From Rhodocaloribacter litoris (lineage in GTDB: Bacteria > Bacteroidota > Rhodothermia > Rhodothermales > ISCAR-4553), in NCBI RefSeq assembly GCF_011682235.2, contig NZ_CP076718.1:3706400-3770399 (forward strand): 64,000 nucleotides of DNA, read 5' to 3'. Shown piece after piece: positions 1-8,467 of this stretch. Within the stretch, counting starts at the first letter, position 1, and each line of letters starts with the position of its first letter. Below the pieces are notes generated by a model. It saw only the letters and a program-made list of their open reading frames with translations, was not told where the DNA came from and searched no databases. Position numbers and translations under genes: made by a program.

Positions 1-455
1 GCAGCCTGCTGGCCGGGTCGCTGACGATGGCGCTGTTGATCCTGCCGGTGATCGTCATCGCCACGCAGGAGGCGCTGCGGGCCGTGCCTTCCGGGATCCG
101 CGAGAGCGCCTATGCGCTGGGGGCCACCCGCTCGCAGGTCATCTGGAGCCATCTCCTGCCCATCGCCACCCCCGGCATCCTCACCGGGGTGATCCTGGCG
201 CTGAGCCGGGCGCTGGGCGAGACGGCCCCGCTGATCATGATCGGGGCCCTCACGTTCATCGCCTTCCTGCCCGAGTCGGTCATGGACCCGTTCACCGTCC
301 TGCCCATCCAGATCTTCAACTGGACCACCCGGCCGCAGGCGGCGTTCCAGGAACTGGCCGCGGCCGCCATCATCGTGCTGATGGTCTTCCTCTTCCTGAT
401 GAACCTCAGCGCGATCCTGCTGCGTAACCACTTCGACAAGAAACGGGCGCTCTGA
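1..455 (+). CDS. pstA: Phosphate ABC transporter permease PstA (3' fragment)
   Basis: This is the C-terminal part of the inner-membrane permease that, with PstC, forms the phosphate channel of the Pst importer. The frame is open to the window edge, so the true start lies outside. The visible ~150 residues include the EAL-type coupling loop ([20 protein letters not shown]) that contacts the ATPase, followed by hydrophobic segments ([20 protein letters not shown], then [20 protein letters not shown]). The stop codon overlaps the pstB start (TGATG), which indicates translational coupling. PstS and PstC are expected upstream, outside the window. Confidence 0.93.
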   Translation, partial: SLLAGSLTMALLILPVIVIATQEALRAVPSGIRESAYALGATRSQVIWSHLLPIATPGILTGVILALSRALGETAPLIMIGALTFIAFLPESVMDPFTVLPIQIFNWTTRPQAAFQELAAAAIIVLMVFLFLMNLSAILLRNHFDKKRAL

Positions 456-1318
456 TGCGCGCCGGCGAGCAAGACGTCATGGAACAGCAGAAAACCGTAT
501 CTCCGCCCGAAGCGACCCCGGACGACGGGCAGGTGCCGGCCGCCAGCCGGGCCGATCGCCGGAAGCGCGTGCCCGAAGACGTCAAGATCGACGTGCGTGA
601 CCTGCACTTCTGGTACGGCGACAAACCGGCGCTCAAGGGCATCACGATGCAGATCCGGGCCCGGCGGGTGACCGCCTTCATCGGCCCTTCCGGCTGCGGC
701 AAGAGCACCCTGCTCCGGTGTTTCAACCGGATGAACGAGCTCATCCCGGGAACCCGCCACGAGGGGCAGGTGCTGCTCGACGGCGCCGACATCTACGAGG
801 CCGACCCCGTGGTGCTGCGGCGCCGGGTGGGCATGGTGTTCCAGAAGCCCAACCCGTTCCCCAAGTCGATCTATCAGAACATCGCCTGGGGGGCGCGCAT
901 CAACGGCTACCGGGGCAACATGGATGAGCTGGTGGAGCGCTGCCTGCGGCAGGCGGCGCTCTGGGACGAGGTCAAGGACCGGCTGGGCGACAATGCCTAC
1001 GGCCTCTCCGGGGGGCAACAGCAACGCCTGTGCATCGCACGGGCCCTGGCCGTCGAACCGGATGTGCTGCTCATGGACGAGCCGGCCAGCGCCCTCGACC
1101 CCATCGCCACCAGCAAGCTGGAGGAGACCATCCTCAAGCTCAAGGAGCATTATACGGTCGTCATCGTTACCCATAACATGCAGCAGGCGGCGCGGATCAG
1201 CGACGAGACGGCGTTCTTCTACCTCGGCGAACTCATCGAGATGAACGAAACCGAGGCGCTCTTCACGCATCCCGCCCAGCAGCGCACCGAGGATTACATC
1301 ACCGGCCGCTTCGGCTGA
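455..1318 (+). CDS. pstB: Phosphate ABC transporter ATP-binding protein PstB
   Basis: Cytoplasmic ATPase that powers phosphate import through PstA/PstC. From the ATG at 455 it has 287 residues, with Walker [10 protein letters not shown] (77-85), signature LSGGQ (184-188), Walker B VLLMDEP (204-210) and a switch His in VTHN. The family core begins near residue 43, so the first ~40 residues are a low-similarity extension. An in-frame ATG at 479 (MEQQKT) is an alternative start, but the TGATG overlap with pstA favours 455. phoU follows after 38 bases, the usual pstAB-phoU order. Confidence 0.95.
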   Translation: MRAGEQDVMEQQKTVSPPEATPDDGQVPAASRADRRKRVPEDVKIDVRDLHFWYGDKPALKGITMQIRARRVTAFIGPSGCGKSTLLRCFNRMNELIPGTRHEGQVLLDGADIYEADPVVLRRRVGMVFQKPNPFPKSIYQNIAWGARINGYRGNMDELVERCLRQAALWDEVKDRLGDNAYGLSGGQQQRLCIARALAVEPDVLLMDEPASALDPIATSKLEETILKLKEHYTVVIVTHNMQQAARISDETAFFYLGELIEMNETEALFTHPAQQRTEDYITGRFG

Positions 1319-1356
1319 GTCCCGCCGGCACCGGCCCTTTCAAACCGCGACGACCC

Positions 1357-2052
1357 ATGCCCGCTTTTCGCCATCTGGACGAGGAACTCGACACGCTCCG
1401 GGAACAGCTCGACCGCATGATGCACCTGGTCGAAGCCCAGCTCGCCGAGGTGGTCAATGCCCTGCTGGCCTGTAGCCGCACCGGGGCCGAGACGGTGGTG
1501 CGGCAGGACCGGGAGATCGACGCGCTGGAGCTGGCCATCGATCACCAGTGCGAACGCATCCTGGCCCTGCAGCAGCCCGTGGCCGTCGACCTGCGCATGC
1601 TCATCGCGGCTTCCAAGATCAACAAGGACCTCGAGCGCATCGGCGATGAGTGCAAGAACATCGCGCGGGCCATCCCGCACCTCTGTGCCACGCCCGAGGT
1701 GCTCCGGGTCACCAGCTTCGACCAGATGGCCGACGTGGCCCGCTCCATGTTTCGGAAGGTGCAGGATGCCCTCCACCGCCGCGACCGCCTGCTGGCCCGC
1801 CAGGTGATCGCCGAAGACCAGCAGGTGGACCGCCTCTACCTCCAGAACTTCAATGCCCTGGTGGCCTACGGCGCGGCGCATCCCGAACACATGGAGGCCG
1901 TCGCCCACCTCTTCTCGGTCGTCAAGGCGTTCGAGCGCATCGCCGACCACGTCAAGAACATCGGCGAGGACGTCGTCTTCCTGATCGACGCGGTCGATAT
2001 CCGGCACCGGGAGCTGCACCAGGCAGCCGGCGAGTCGGACGAACAAGGGTAG
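1357..2052 (+). CDS. phoU: Phosphate signalling regulator PhoU
   Basis: PhoU is a cytoplasmic all-helical protein that links the Pst transporter to the phosphate-sensing histidine kinase and restrains uptake. The 231-residue length fits two three-helix bundles. Each half carries the metal-binding helix motif: ERIGDECKNIAR in the N-terminal bundle and ERIADHVKNIGED in the C-terminal bundle. It is the last gene of the pst operon and converges on the CYTH gene, with only 13 bases between the stop codons. No phoR/phoB pair is visible here. Confidence 0.95.
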   Translation: MPAFRHLDEELDTLREQLDRMMHLVEAQLAEVVNALLACSRTGAETVVRQDREIDALELAIDHQCERILALQQPVAVDLRMLIAASKINKDLERIGDECKNIARAIPHLCATPEVLRVTSFDQMADVARSMFRKVQDALHRRDRLLARQVIAEDQQVDRLYLQNFNALVAYGAAHPEHMEAVAHLFSVVKAFERIADHVKNIGEDVVFLIDAVDIRHRELHQAAGESDEQG

Positions 2053-2065
2053 GGCATGGCCGGCG

Positions 2066-2533
2066 TCATGCGGGGGGGCGGCCGCGTGTGGCGAGTTGCA
2101 GGTTCTTGTAGCGGGGGTCGTAGGTCACCTCACGCCCGAACCACGCCGGCGGCGCGTAGGCCTCGGCGGCGGCATGGCTCTCGAACTCGACCTCGGCCGT
2201 GAAGAGCCCTTCCAGGGCCCCGTGGTAGACGTCCAGCTCGATGGTGTACGCGCCGTGGGGCAGGTAGTAGCGGGTTTTTTCCAGGCGTCGTCCCTCCGTC
2301 GCCGGCCAGAGTGCCTCGAACTGGTCCGCCGCCAGCAACACCTCCCGCTCGATGCGGGCCCGTTCCCCCGCGCTTTTGACCGTCAGGTAGAACCGGTCTC
2401 CTTTCTGCCGCAGGCGCACCACCGTGCCGTTCGGGTCGGCGGCGACGTAGCCCTGCCGGACGGGCTCGTGCGGGAAGATCTCCAGCCGTTCCGGAAGGCG
2501 GTCGATGAGAAACTTGCGCTCGATCTCCAGCAC
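2066..2533 (-). CDS. CYTH domain protein, probable inorganic triphosphatase
   Basis: A 155-residue single-domain CYTH protein. The N-terminal EIERKFLI matches the ExExK signature that binds triphosphate and metal in the tunnel fold. Alternating charged strands follow (VVRLRQKGDRFYLTVK, EIELD-like TIELDVY, AEVEFES). Family members hydrolyse inorganic triphosphate or act on nucleotides or thiamine triphosphate; the exact substrate cannot be read from sequence. The start is a GTG, and I see no better in-frame ATG upstream. Its closeness to phosphate-uptake genes is suggestive only. CYTH proteins are often paired with CHAD proteins, and none is recognised here. Confidence 0.85.
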   Translation of the reverse strand: MLEIERKFLIDRLPERLEIFPHEPVRQGYVAADPNGTVVRLRQKGDRFYLTVKSAGERARIEREVLLAADQFEALWPATEGRRLEKTRYYLPHGAYTIELDVYHGALEGLFTAEVEFESHAAAEAYAPPAWFGREVTYDPRYKNLQLATRGRPPA

Positions 2534-2608
2534 GGCAGGTCGGCACGGGATGACGGAGACAAAAGGGCGACCTGCGAAAGATACGACGTTCGTCGTGGAG
2601 GGTGCGTC

Positions 2609-3619
2609 TCAGAAGGTGAAAAAGAACGTCAGGCGGGGCATGACGGTGGGATCGGGGGCGGGGCGGTCGTCCGGCGCGTCGTAGAAGACCACCTCTACGT
2701 TGGGCAGGAAGTGAACCTGTTCGTGGGCGACCACGTCGAGGCCCAGCAGGACGAGGTTGGAGCGGGCCGAGGCCTGGAAGGGCAGGTAGGCGATGCGGCC
2801 GGCATCCGGGTTCGGATCGAACAGGCGGTCGTACCGTACGTAGCCGTGGAGCCGGTCGGCCAGTTGCAGGACTCCGAAGAGGGAGAGCCCGTTCAGGTCG
2901 ACGTCCGGTCCGGCTTCCACGTCACGGTGCTGGTAGACGTACTGGATGCCGGCCCGGCCGGTCTCGAAGTGAAAGCCGGCAAACGCCTGCAGCGTGTACC
3001 GGTTTGTCTCGCCGGGCCGGTCGTCGACGTCGCCGTACAGCTCGAAGACGGCGGTGTCGTTCGGGTACAGCGCCAGCGACAGCATGGCTTTCTTTCCCTT
3101 GTTCGTCTCCGCTCCGGTGCCTCCGCCGTTGGCGAACATCACGTGGTAACGGACCCTGCGTGCCGCATCCAGGTTGCCGCGTGCGGCCAGGCCGATGTCC
3201 CGGGAGGAGCCGAGCCGCTGCAAGTCGACCAGGGTCTTTTCTACGGACCGGTATCCCCACACGTCTTCGACGACGTTCCAGGTGGGCGTGCTGGAGAGGC
3301 CGGCGTAGACCTGGTGGTCGGCGCTTTTCCAGCGGAGATACAGGTCTTTGGCGAAAGGTTCGAGGCGGGCGTTGGAGGTGAAGTCGCCCGGCGAGTTCAT
3401 CTCCGTCCGGAGGCGTGCCGACCAGACCTCGCTGATGGCAAAGTCGAACGTGAGGTAGACGCGGCGGAACCAGAAGCCGTTTTGTCCCTCCAGGTCTGCC
3501 CCGTCATGGGCTGCCACCCAGTAGGCGTCGCCGAAGGCCAGGCCGCTGATGGAAACATCCTGGCCGAAGGCCGGCGTGAACAGCATCCAGGCGGCGAGCA
3601 GGCACAGGCACACGGGCAT
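2609..3619 (-). CDS. Outer-membrane beta-barrel porin-like protein
   Basis: Probable outer-membrane porin. Starting at the ATG at 3619 gives 336 residues with a clear signal peptide (LCLLAAWMLFTPAFG, cleavage before QD). An AGGAAG ribosome site lies 6 bases upstream. The longer frame to 3700 adds a Pro/Lys-rich leader and has no ribosome site, so I reject it. The mature part alternates hydrophobic and polar residues, is rich in Tyr, Phe and Arg, and ends in LTFFFTF with a terminal Phe, as expected for BAM-assembled barrels. It resembles OprO/OprP-type phosphate-selective porins and lies near pst genes, but the substrate is inference. Confidence 0.7.
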   Translation of the reverse strand: MPVCLCLLAAWMLFTPAFGQDVSISGLAFGDAYWVAAHDGADLEGQNGFWFRRVYLTFDFAISEVWSARLRTEMNSPGDFTSNARLEPFAKDLYLRWKSADHQVYAGLSSTPTWNVVEDVWGYRSVEKTLVDLQRLGSSRDIGLAARGNLDAARRVRYHVMFANGGGTGAETNKGKKAMLSLALYPNDTAVFELYGDVDDRPGETNRYTLQAFAGFHFETGRAGIQYVYQHRDVEAGPDVDLNGLSLFGVLQLADRLHGYVRYDRLFDPNPDAGRIAYLPFQASARSNLVLLGLDVVAHEQVHFLPNVEVVFYDAPDDRPAPDPTVMPRLTFFFTF

Positions 3620-3953
3620 GAGCGGCTTCCTGCGTGCCTTGGCGGGGGACGGCGGGGTGTGCGGGGGGACCGGGTGCGCGGCGGGTGACTGGCAGGGCAT
3701 GGAGGGGATGAAAACGGCTGGACGTTACGGCTGGCGGTAGCGGCCCCATATTAAGAAAGTGTTGCCTGCAGAAAAGCCCGGTCGTATAAAAATGTGGTGA
3801 TGATTTGACGTTTTTCTGGGGGCAGGGTAGTGGAGGGAAGAAGAGGTGGTTCGGGGCTTTCGCATGGTGCTCGTTCTGCGTTACCTTTAAGGCCGGAAGG
3901 GAAGGGTGGTTTGGGTTTTGCCGGGCGAGGCCGGGATAGACGGATTGGGATTC
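3620..3953. other. Intergenic control region between porin and SemiSWEET genes
   Basis: This 334-base stretch separates two divergent genes. Positions about 3745-3830 are clearly richer in A and T than the surroundings, which fits a divergent promoter zone. On the minus strand TAATAT at 3751-3756 could be a -10 element for the porin gene, but there is no convincing -35. I could not identify a recognisable Pho box, and no gene is supported in this stretch. Confidence 0.4.
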
Positions 3954-4250
3954 ATGCATGTAGAGCCAGATGCCCTCACCGTGCTGGGGCTCGTTGCCGC
4001 GGCCTGCACGACGGTTGCTTTCTTGCCGCAGGTGGTCAAGAACTGGCGGACGAAGTCGGCCGGGGATTTGTCGTTTGGTATGTTCGGCTTGTTCACCATC
4101 GGGGTGGTGCTCTGGCTGGTCTACGGGGTGCTTATCGAGAACCTCCCGATCATTGCGGCGAACATGGTCACGCTGGTGCTGAATGTGATCAACCTCGTCC
4201 AGATGGTCCGCTATCGCCACCGGGGGGTGCCGGGGAAGAAAGCGGTCTGA
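3954..4250 (+). CDS. SemiSWEET family sugar transporter
   Basis: A small (98 residue) three-helix membrane protein of the SemiSWEET/PQ-loop family; these act as dimers and move sugars down a gradient. The first helix contains the diagnostic FLPQVVKNWRTKSAGDLS, carrying the PQ motif. Helices two and three follow (MFGLFTIGVVLWLVYGVL and AANMVTLVLNVINLVQM). The frame is open upstream to 3906, but the family core begins right after MHVEPDALT, so I chose the ATG at 3954. There is no strong ribosome site. Confidence 0.85.
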   Translation: MHVEPDALTVLGLVAAACTTVAFLPQVVKNWRTKSAGDLSFGMFGLFTIGVVLWLVYGVLIENLPIIAANMVTLVLNVINLVQMVRYRHRGVPGKKAV

Positions 4251-4312
4251 AGCGGGCGGACACCCTTCCGGAGGCGACGCCACGTTCGATCCACGAAACA
4301 GGAGGTATGCCG

Positions 4313-4942
4313 ATGAGTGCGCTGCTTCAGCCGGAACAGGTCATTGCCCTGGAAACCATGGCCCGGGAGGCGTCCGATGAGGCCCTCCGGCGCCGGGCCC
4401 GGCTTTTGTTGCTCTATCACGAGGGCCGGCCGACGCGCGAGGTGGCCGCCGCCGTGGGACTGTCCCCGAGCCGGGCGAACTACTGGCGCCGTGAATTCCG
4501 GCGGCGCGGGATGGACGTTTTTCCACAGACCGATGCCGTGCCGGTGAAGCCGGCGACCCCCCCGGCCTCGAGAAAGCGTGCTCCGAAGACGCCCGCCGCT
4601 GAGGCGGAAGCCTCGCTGGTGGACCGGGTCACGGATGCGATTGCCGAAACCGTGCCGGCCCTGTTGCCGAAAAAGCTGCGCAAGAAGGCCGAGAAGCTCG
4701 CCGGTGAGGTGCGGGACATCCTCGGCAAGAAGGCGGCCCGGGCGATCGAGGAGATTCGCACCGAGGAGAGTTTCCGGGCGTTTGTCGACTTCGTCCAGAA
4801 GCAGGGGGCGCAGATCCGCGAGAAGTTGGAGGCGGAAGACCTGAAGAAAAAGCAAATCAAGTTTCTGCGGAAGCAACTGAAGAAGCTGGAGGCTCAGATC
4901 GAACGGGCCGAGAAGCTGCTGCAGAAAATGGAATCCCGGTAG
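4313..4942 (+). CDS. HTH-domain protein with long charged coiled coil, function unknown
   Basis: A 209-residue protein that I do not recognise as a named family. Residues ~10-65 look like the winged HTH found in IS630-type transposases (REVAAAVGLSPSRANYWRRE). A Pro/Ala/Lys linker and a middle region (LLPKKLRKKAEKLAGEVRDI) follow. The last ~60 residues are a Lys/Glu heptad-like coiled coil ending LEAQIERAEKLLQKMESR. An AGGAGG at 4300-4305 sits 7 bases before the ATG at 4313, but only one base before the ATG at 4307, which decides the start. No transposase catalytic domain follows, so a domesticated DNA-binding protein is possible. Confidence 0.75.
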   Translation: MSALLQPEQVIALETMAREASDEALRRRARLLLLYHEGRPTREVAAAVGLSPSRANYWRREFRRRGMDVFPQTDAVPVKPATPPASRKRAPKTPAAEAEASLVDRVTDAIAETVPALLPKKLRKKAEKLAGEVRDILGKKAARAIEEIRTEESFRAFVDFVQKQGAQIREKLEAEDLKKKQIKFLRKQLKKLEAQIERAEKLLQKMESR

Positions 4943-5050
4943 TTCGTTCGGGGCCGGTGTACGCCCCGGGAGGGAGGCGCTCAGCCGTTCCCGCGGGGAG
5001 CGGGTCGAAGGTTGAAAAGCCGGGACTTGGGGTTTCCCCTGCGCCTTTTT

Positions 5051-5107
5051 GCCCTCGTGGCAGCCGGACCGGAGGCGCGGCGCGTCCAATCCGGCTGTCA
5101 CGAGGGC
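5051..5107. repeat. Long inverted repeat between convergent genes
   Basis: Arms at 5051-5068 and 5090-5107 can form an 18-bp stem with a single G-U pair and a 21-base G+C-rich loop. The left arm begins GCCCTCGTGG and the right arm ends CACGAGGGC. It lies in the 183-base gap between the convergent HTH and DUF4340 genes. A run of five T precedes it on the plus strand, but no T run follows on either strand. It could be a bidirectional transcript end, a structured RNA or a mobile-repeat remnant. Confidence 0.6.
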
Positions 5108-5125
5108 CCGAAGCCCTTTCAAGCT

Positions 5126-6034
5126 TCACGGGTTGGCTTTCAGGCTCCCGGAGGACGGATAGAGCATCACGCGCCGGTGCCCGTAGAGACGGAAGGTTTC
5201 CCCGGCGTCTTCGGTGACGGCGGCGAGGTATTTGCCTTCGATGCGCGTTCGAAGCGTGCGGGTGGTGCCGTCTTCGAGGGTGAAGATCAACTGTTCCTCG
5301 GGGTCGTTGCGCACGTCGTCGGCCGGTACCTCGGCCAGGAAGCCGTCCGCCTGGAGCGGGGTGAAGCGGTCGAGCCAGCGGGCGACGGCGGCCGAGTCGG
5401 CCGGTGCGGTGGTGCCGTCGACCCGGATCTGCCAGGCGCCGTGCTCGCGGAAGACCTCATACGTTTTGTCTTCCTTCTCGACGCGCACCTGCCGGATGGC
5501 CAGCGGGCTTTTCAGGTCGAGGACGGTCTTGTCCCGCCAGTCGTCGAGCACCGTGGGGAAGAAGGGGCGGCCACGGGCCAGCAGGACGCGCGGGTCGTCG
5601 CCGAGGCGAAGGTAGACCGACTGGAAATCGGGGCCGGATTTACCCAGGGTGAGCCGGATCGGGGACGGGGCGTCCGTGTACAGGGTGACCGTCTTCGCCG
5701 AGGAGTCCACGCCGTAGTGGGCGTGGCGCGCGGGGTTGGTCGAGAGGACGGCCTCCGGCTTGAGGTTTTTCAGGGCGGCCAGGAAACCGGCCGCGGTGGC
5801 CGAGTCGGCGCGGGCCTCGAGCGGGGCGGTCAGGTGCCAGCCTGTGGGCCGGCGTTCGAGCGACAGGGCCTGCCCGGGCCAGGTTACGTTCATCCGTGAG
5901 ACGGCCTCCGGCTCGATCGCCAGTTCGGGTACCTCGACCGTCGAGATCTCGTCGTCGAAGACGCCGGCGGCGAAGGCGACGATCAGCAGAAGGACGACCC
6001 CGCCGGCAAGGAGCAACAGGGTGTTGTTTCGCAT
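5126..6034 (-). CDS. DUF4340 domain protein of the Gld-type ABC module
   Basis: A 302-residue protein with one N-terminal membrane anchor (LLLLAGGVVLLLIVAFAAGV, residues ~5-25) and a soluble beta-rich remainder, matching the DUF4340 family. Proteins of this family are usually encoded beside GldG-like auxiliary proteins, as here, where it is the last gene of a four-gene minus-strand module. The likely location is the periplasmic face of the inner membrane. A role as an accessory subunit of the ABC complex is inference from gene order; no enzymatic motif is visible. Confidence 0.8.
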   Translation of the reverse strand: MRNNTLLLLAGGVVLLLIVAFAAGVFDDEISTVEVPELAIEPEAVSRMNVTWPGQALSLERRPTGWHLTAPLEARADSATAAGFLAALKNLKPEAVLSTNPARHAHYGVDSSAKTVTLYTDAPSPIRLTLGKSGPDFQSVYLRLGDDPRVLLARGRPFFPTVLDDWRDKTVLDLKSPLAIRQVRVEKEDKTYEVFREHGAWQIRVDGTTAPADSAAVARWLDRFTPLQADGFLAEVPADDVRNDPEEQLIFTLEDGTTRTLRTRIEGKYLAAVTEDAGETFRLYGHRRVMLYPSSGSLKANP

Positions 6035-6083
6035 GGTGGTACCGTTTAAAGTCCGATCGGTGGAGGGTCAGGTTGTTCGGGCG

Positions 6084-6113
6084 CGTGCGTAGTTGCATGA
6101 CGCACTACGCACG
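6084..6113. repeat. Short hairpin between gldG-like and DUF4340 genes
   Basis: Perfect 10-bp arms CGTGCGTAGT (6084-6093) and ACTACGCACG (6104-6113) with a 10-base loop lie in the 91-base gap inside the ABC module. There is no T run after it, so it is not a typical terminator. It may influence the amount of the last gene's transcript or be a small dispersed repeat. Confidence 0.5.
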
Positions 6114-6125
6114 ACGAAACGGGGG

Positions 6126-7709
6126 TCAGGCGGGTTCGTGCACTTCGGCCCGGCGCGGCGTTTCCGGTGCGGAGGGTGCGGGAGAGCCGGGCAGGACGAA
6201 CGTGCGGCTTTTGCGCAGGCGCCAGCGGATGAGGCCGAAGAGCAGCACCAGCAGGGCGGGTCCGAGCATGTTGGCGTACTTGATCCACGGGCGCACGGCT
6301 TCGCTGACGAACTCGAGCTGGCGCGGTTCGATTGTCTTGGTGCGGATCGCCAGCAGGTCGTCGTCCTGGGCGAGCCAGTCCACCATGTTCAGCACGAAGG
6401 CGACGTTGCCCGGGATCTCGGTGCCCATGAGCGAGGCATTCACGAAGTCGCCGTCGCCCACGACGACCAGGCGGGTGTTGGGGCTGCGCAGCCCGTCCAC
6501 GTAGGCGCTGGGGAAGGTGCCGCTGTAGGCGGCTGCCAGCACGTAAGGGCCGTCCCGGAGCGTCTCCATGGAACGGGCGACCATCGGCTGGATGAAGAAG
6601 AAGTCCTGCTGCAGGCCACTCCGGGGGGAGGAATACATCAGGGGTTCAAGGGTTACGTTCTCGGGCAGCACGGCCGCCGTGTCGAGGGCGCTGGCATAGT
6701 AGAGCCCCACCTCGCGCAGCCGGTTGACCATCTGGTGGTCCGGGTTGAACCGGGTGGCGATGGGGAAGAACGGGTATTCGATGGCCTGCTGGACGATGAA
6801 GCCGCCGAGGTTGCGCTGCACCGAGATGCTCGAGCTCTGGCGGTCCATCACCAGGTTGGCACCGATGCGGGCGCCGTAGCGTTCGAGCAGCCCTTCGAGG
6901 CCGGTGGTCAGTTCCGAAGCCTGGCCCATCTGCAGGTTGGCGGCCACCCGGTTGAGCAGGAAGCCGGCCTTGCCGCCGCTCATGAGGTAGGCGTCGATCG
7001 CCTTCAGGTGGGCCTCCGGCAGCGAGTCCGACGGGGCCACCACCAGCAGCACGTCGGGCCGGGGGCTCAGCGTCGTGTCCGTGACCGAGACGGTGCGGAC
7101 GTCGTAGTTGCGCTGGAGGGCCCGGTCGAGCGCGGGCATGTGCTGGGCCGGTGTGGGCTCGCCGTGGCCGGTCAGGAAGCCGACGACGGGGGTGCGCTCC
7201 CGGGTCAGCTTCTTCAAGGCGCTCGTGATGTCGTATTCGAGCGTCGAGAGGTCCTGCACGACCGGGATGATCTCGCGTTCGCCGCCGTAGAGGATGGCCA
7301 GGCCCATGAAGGCGTTCTTGATCTGCAGGTTGTCGTTCTCGATCACCTGGATCTGAACGGGCGGAATGCCGTAGCGCTCGGCTTCTTCCCGGAGCGCCTC
7401 GTCGCTGCCCGGGTCGACGAATTCGTACTGGACGTTGCGCCCTCCATAGGCCCGGTAGTCGTCGAGCTTGTCCCGGAGGAAGCGCAGGTTGCTGCTGTAG
7501 GGGGCCGGCAGGTTCGGGGTGAAGAAAGCCTTGAAGGTGACCGGGTCCTCCAGGTTTTCCACGAGCCGGATCGAGGCCGGCGAGAGGGAATACACGTTGT
7601 CGTCGGTCAGGTCGAGGCGAAGGAAGAGGTTGACGCCGATCAGGTTCAGGAGGACGAGGATCACCCCGACCAGCAGGAGCGAGGTACGGGAAGTCCAGTC
7701 GCGCTTCAT
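6126..7709 (-). CDS. GldG-like ABC transporter auxiliary protein
   Basis: A 527-residue membrane-anchored protein of the GldG/ABC_transp_aux family. An N-terminal transmembrane helix (residues ~9-31, LLLVGVILVLLNLIGVNLFL) is followed by the family opening LTDDNVYSLSPASIRLVENL and a large extracytoplasmic region. A C-terminal helix (ANMLGPALLVLLFGLIRW) follows, then a basic cytoplasmic tail. It sits directly behind the permease gene (3 bases apart). GldG is required with GldA and GldF for gliding in Flavobacterium; in other Bacteroidota the module probably exports an unknown substrate. Gliding here is not implied. Confidence 0.85.
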   Translation of the reverse strand: MKRDWTSRTSLLLVGVILVLLNLIGVNLFLRLDLTDDNVYSLSPASIRLVENLEDPVTFKAFFTPNLPAPYSSNLRFLRDKLDDYRAYGGRNVQYEFVDPGSDEALREEAERYGIPPVQIQVIENDNLQIKNAFMGLAILYGGEREIIPVVQDLSTLEYDITSALKKLTRERTPVVGFLTGHGEPTPAQHMPALDRALQRNYDVRTVSVTDTTLSPRPDVLLVVAPSDSLPEAHLKAIDAYLMSGGKAGFLLNRVAANLQMGQASELTTGLEGLLERYGARIGANLVMDRQSSSISVQRNLGGFIVQQAIEYPFFPIATRFNPDHQMVNRLREVGLYYASALDTAAVLPENVTLEPLMYSSPRSGLQQDFFFIQPMVARSMETLRDGPYVLAAAYSGTFPSAYVDGLRSPNTRLVVVGDGDFVNASLMGTEIPGNVAFVLNMVDWLAQDDDLLAIRTKTIEPRQLEFVSEAVRPWIKYANMLGPALLVLLFGLIRWRLRKSRTFVLPGSPAPSAPETPRRAEVHEPA

Positions 7710-7712
7710 GGT

Positions 7713-8420
7713 CTACTCGGGTCTTCTGGCGAGGTGGTAGGCGGTCAGCAGGCAGGCGAAGAAGGTCACCGAGAGGTAGTAGAGCACGTCGCGGGAGTCG
7801 ATCACGCCGCGCAGCAGGTTGCGGTAGTGGTAGTCGATGCTCAGGTATTCGAGCAGGCCGGCCAGGGCCCCCGGGACGAAGTCGGTGACCTTGTCCATCA
7901 TGAAGAGGGCGAAGATGATGGCAAAGCCCAGGATGAAGGCCACGATCTGGTTGCGCGTCAGGCTGGAGGCCAGCAGGCCGATGGCGCCGTAGGTGACGGC
8001 CAGGAGCATCAGGCCGAGGTAGCCGCCGGCGGTGGCGCCGAAGTCGGGGTCGCCGAGGACGGCGATGGTCAGGGCGTAGAGGCCCGTCAGGCCGATGGCG
8101 CTCCAGAGCAGCACCGTCACGGCCAGCAGCTTGCCCGTGATCACCTGCCAGTCGCGCACGGGCATCGTCAGGAGCAGTTCCAGCGTGCCGGCGCGTCGCT
8201 CCTCGGCGAACGTCGCCATCGTGACGGCCGGGACGAAGAACATGAAGATGATCGGAGCCAGGTCGAACACGGTGCGCAGCGACGCCACGTTCTGCAGGAA
8301 CAGCCCGTTGCCGAAGAACCAGCCTACGATCAGCAGGAATGCGATGAGCACGACGTAGGCCGACGGGCTGTCGAAGGCGGCGTTCAGCTCGCGCTTCATC
8401 AAAATCCAGGCGGGTTTCAT
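7713..8420 (-). CDS. ABC-2 type permease (GldF-like)
   Basis: A 235-residue integral membrane protein with about six hydrophobic segments, for example SAYVVLIAFLLIVGWFFGNG, IIFMFFVPAVTMATFAEERR and IVAFILGFAIIFALFMM. The cytoplasmic loop FAEERRAGTLELLLTMPVRD is typical of ABC-2 permeases such as GldF and NosY. It forms the membrane pore for the ATPase encoded just upstream and is followed after 3 bases by the GldG-like gene, a strong operon signature. The transported substrate is unknown. Confidence 0.87.
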   Translation of the reverse strand: MKPAWILMKRELNAAFDSPSAYVVLIAFLLIVGWFFGNGLFLQNVASLRTVFDLAPIIFMFFVPAVTMATFAEERRAGTLELLLTMPVRDWQVITGKLLAVTVLLWSAIGLTGLYALTIAVLGDPDFGATAGGYLGLMLLAVTYGAIGLLASSLTRNQIVAFILGFAIIFALFMMDKVTDFVPGALAGLLEYLSIDYHYRNLLRGVIDSRDVLYYLSVTFFACLLTAYHLARRPE

Positions 8421-8467
8421 GGGCTTTTCGCGGAATCAGGGAACGGGGGGAAACCGGAGGGGGCCTT

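Noticed and set aside
3620-3700. Upstream extension of the porin reading frame
   Set aside because: It adds a Pro/Lys-rich leader before a clear signal peptide, and only the ATG at 3619 has a ribosome site.
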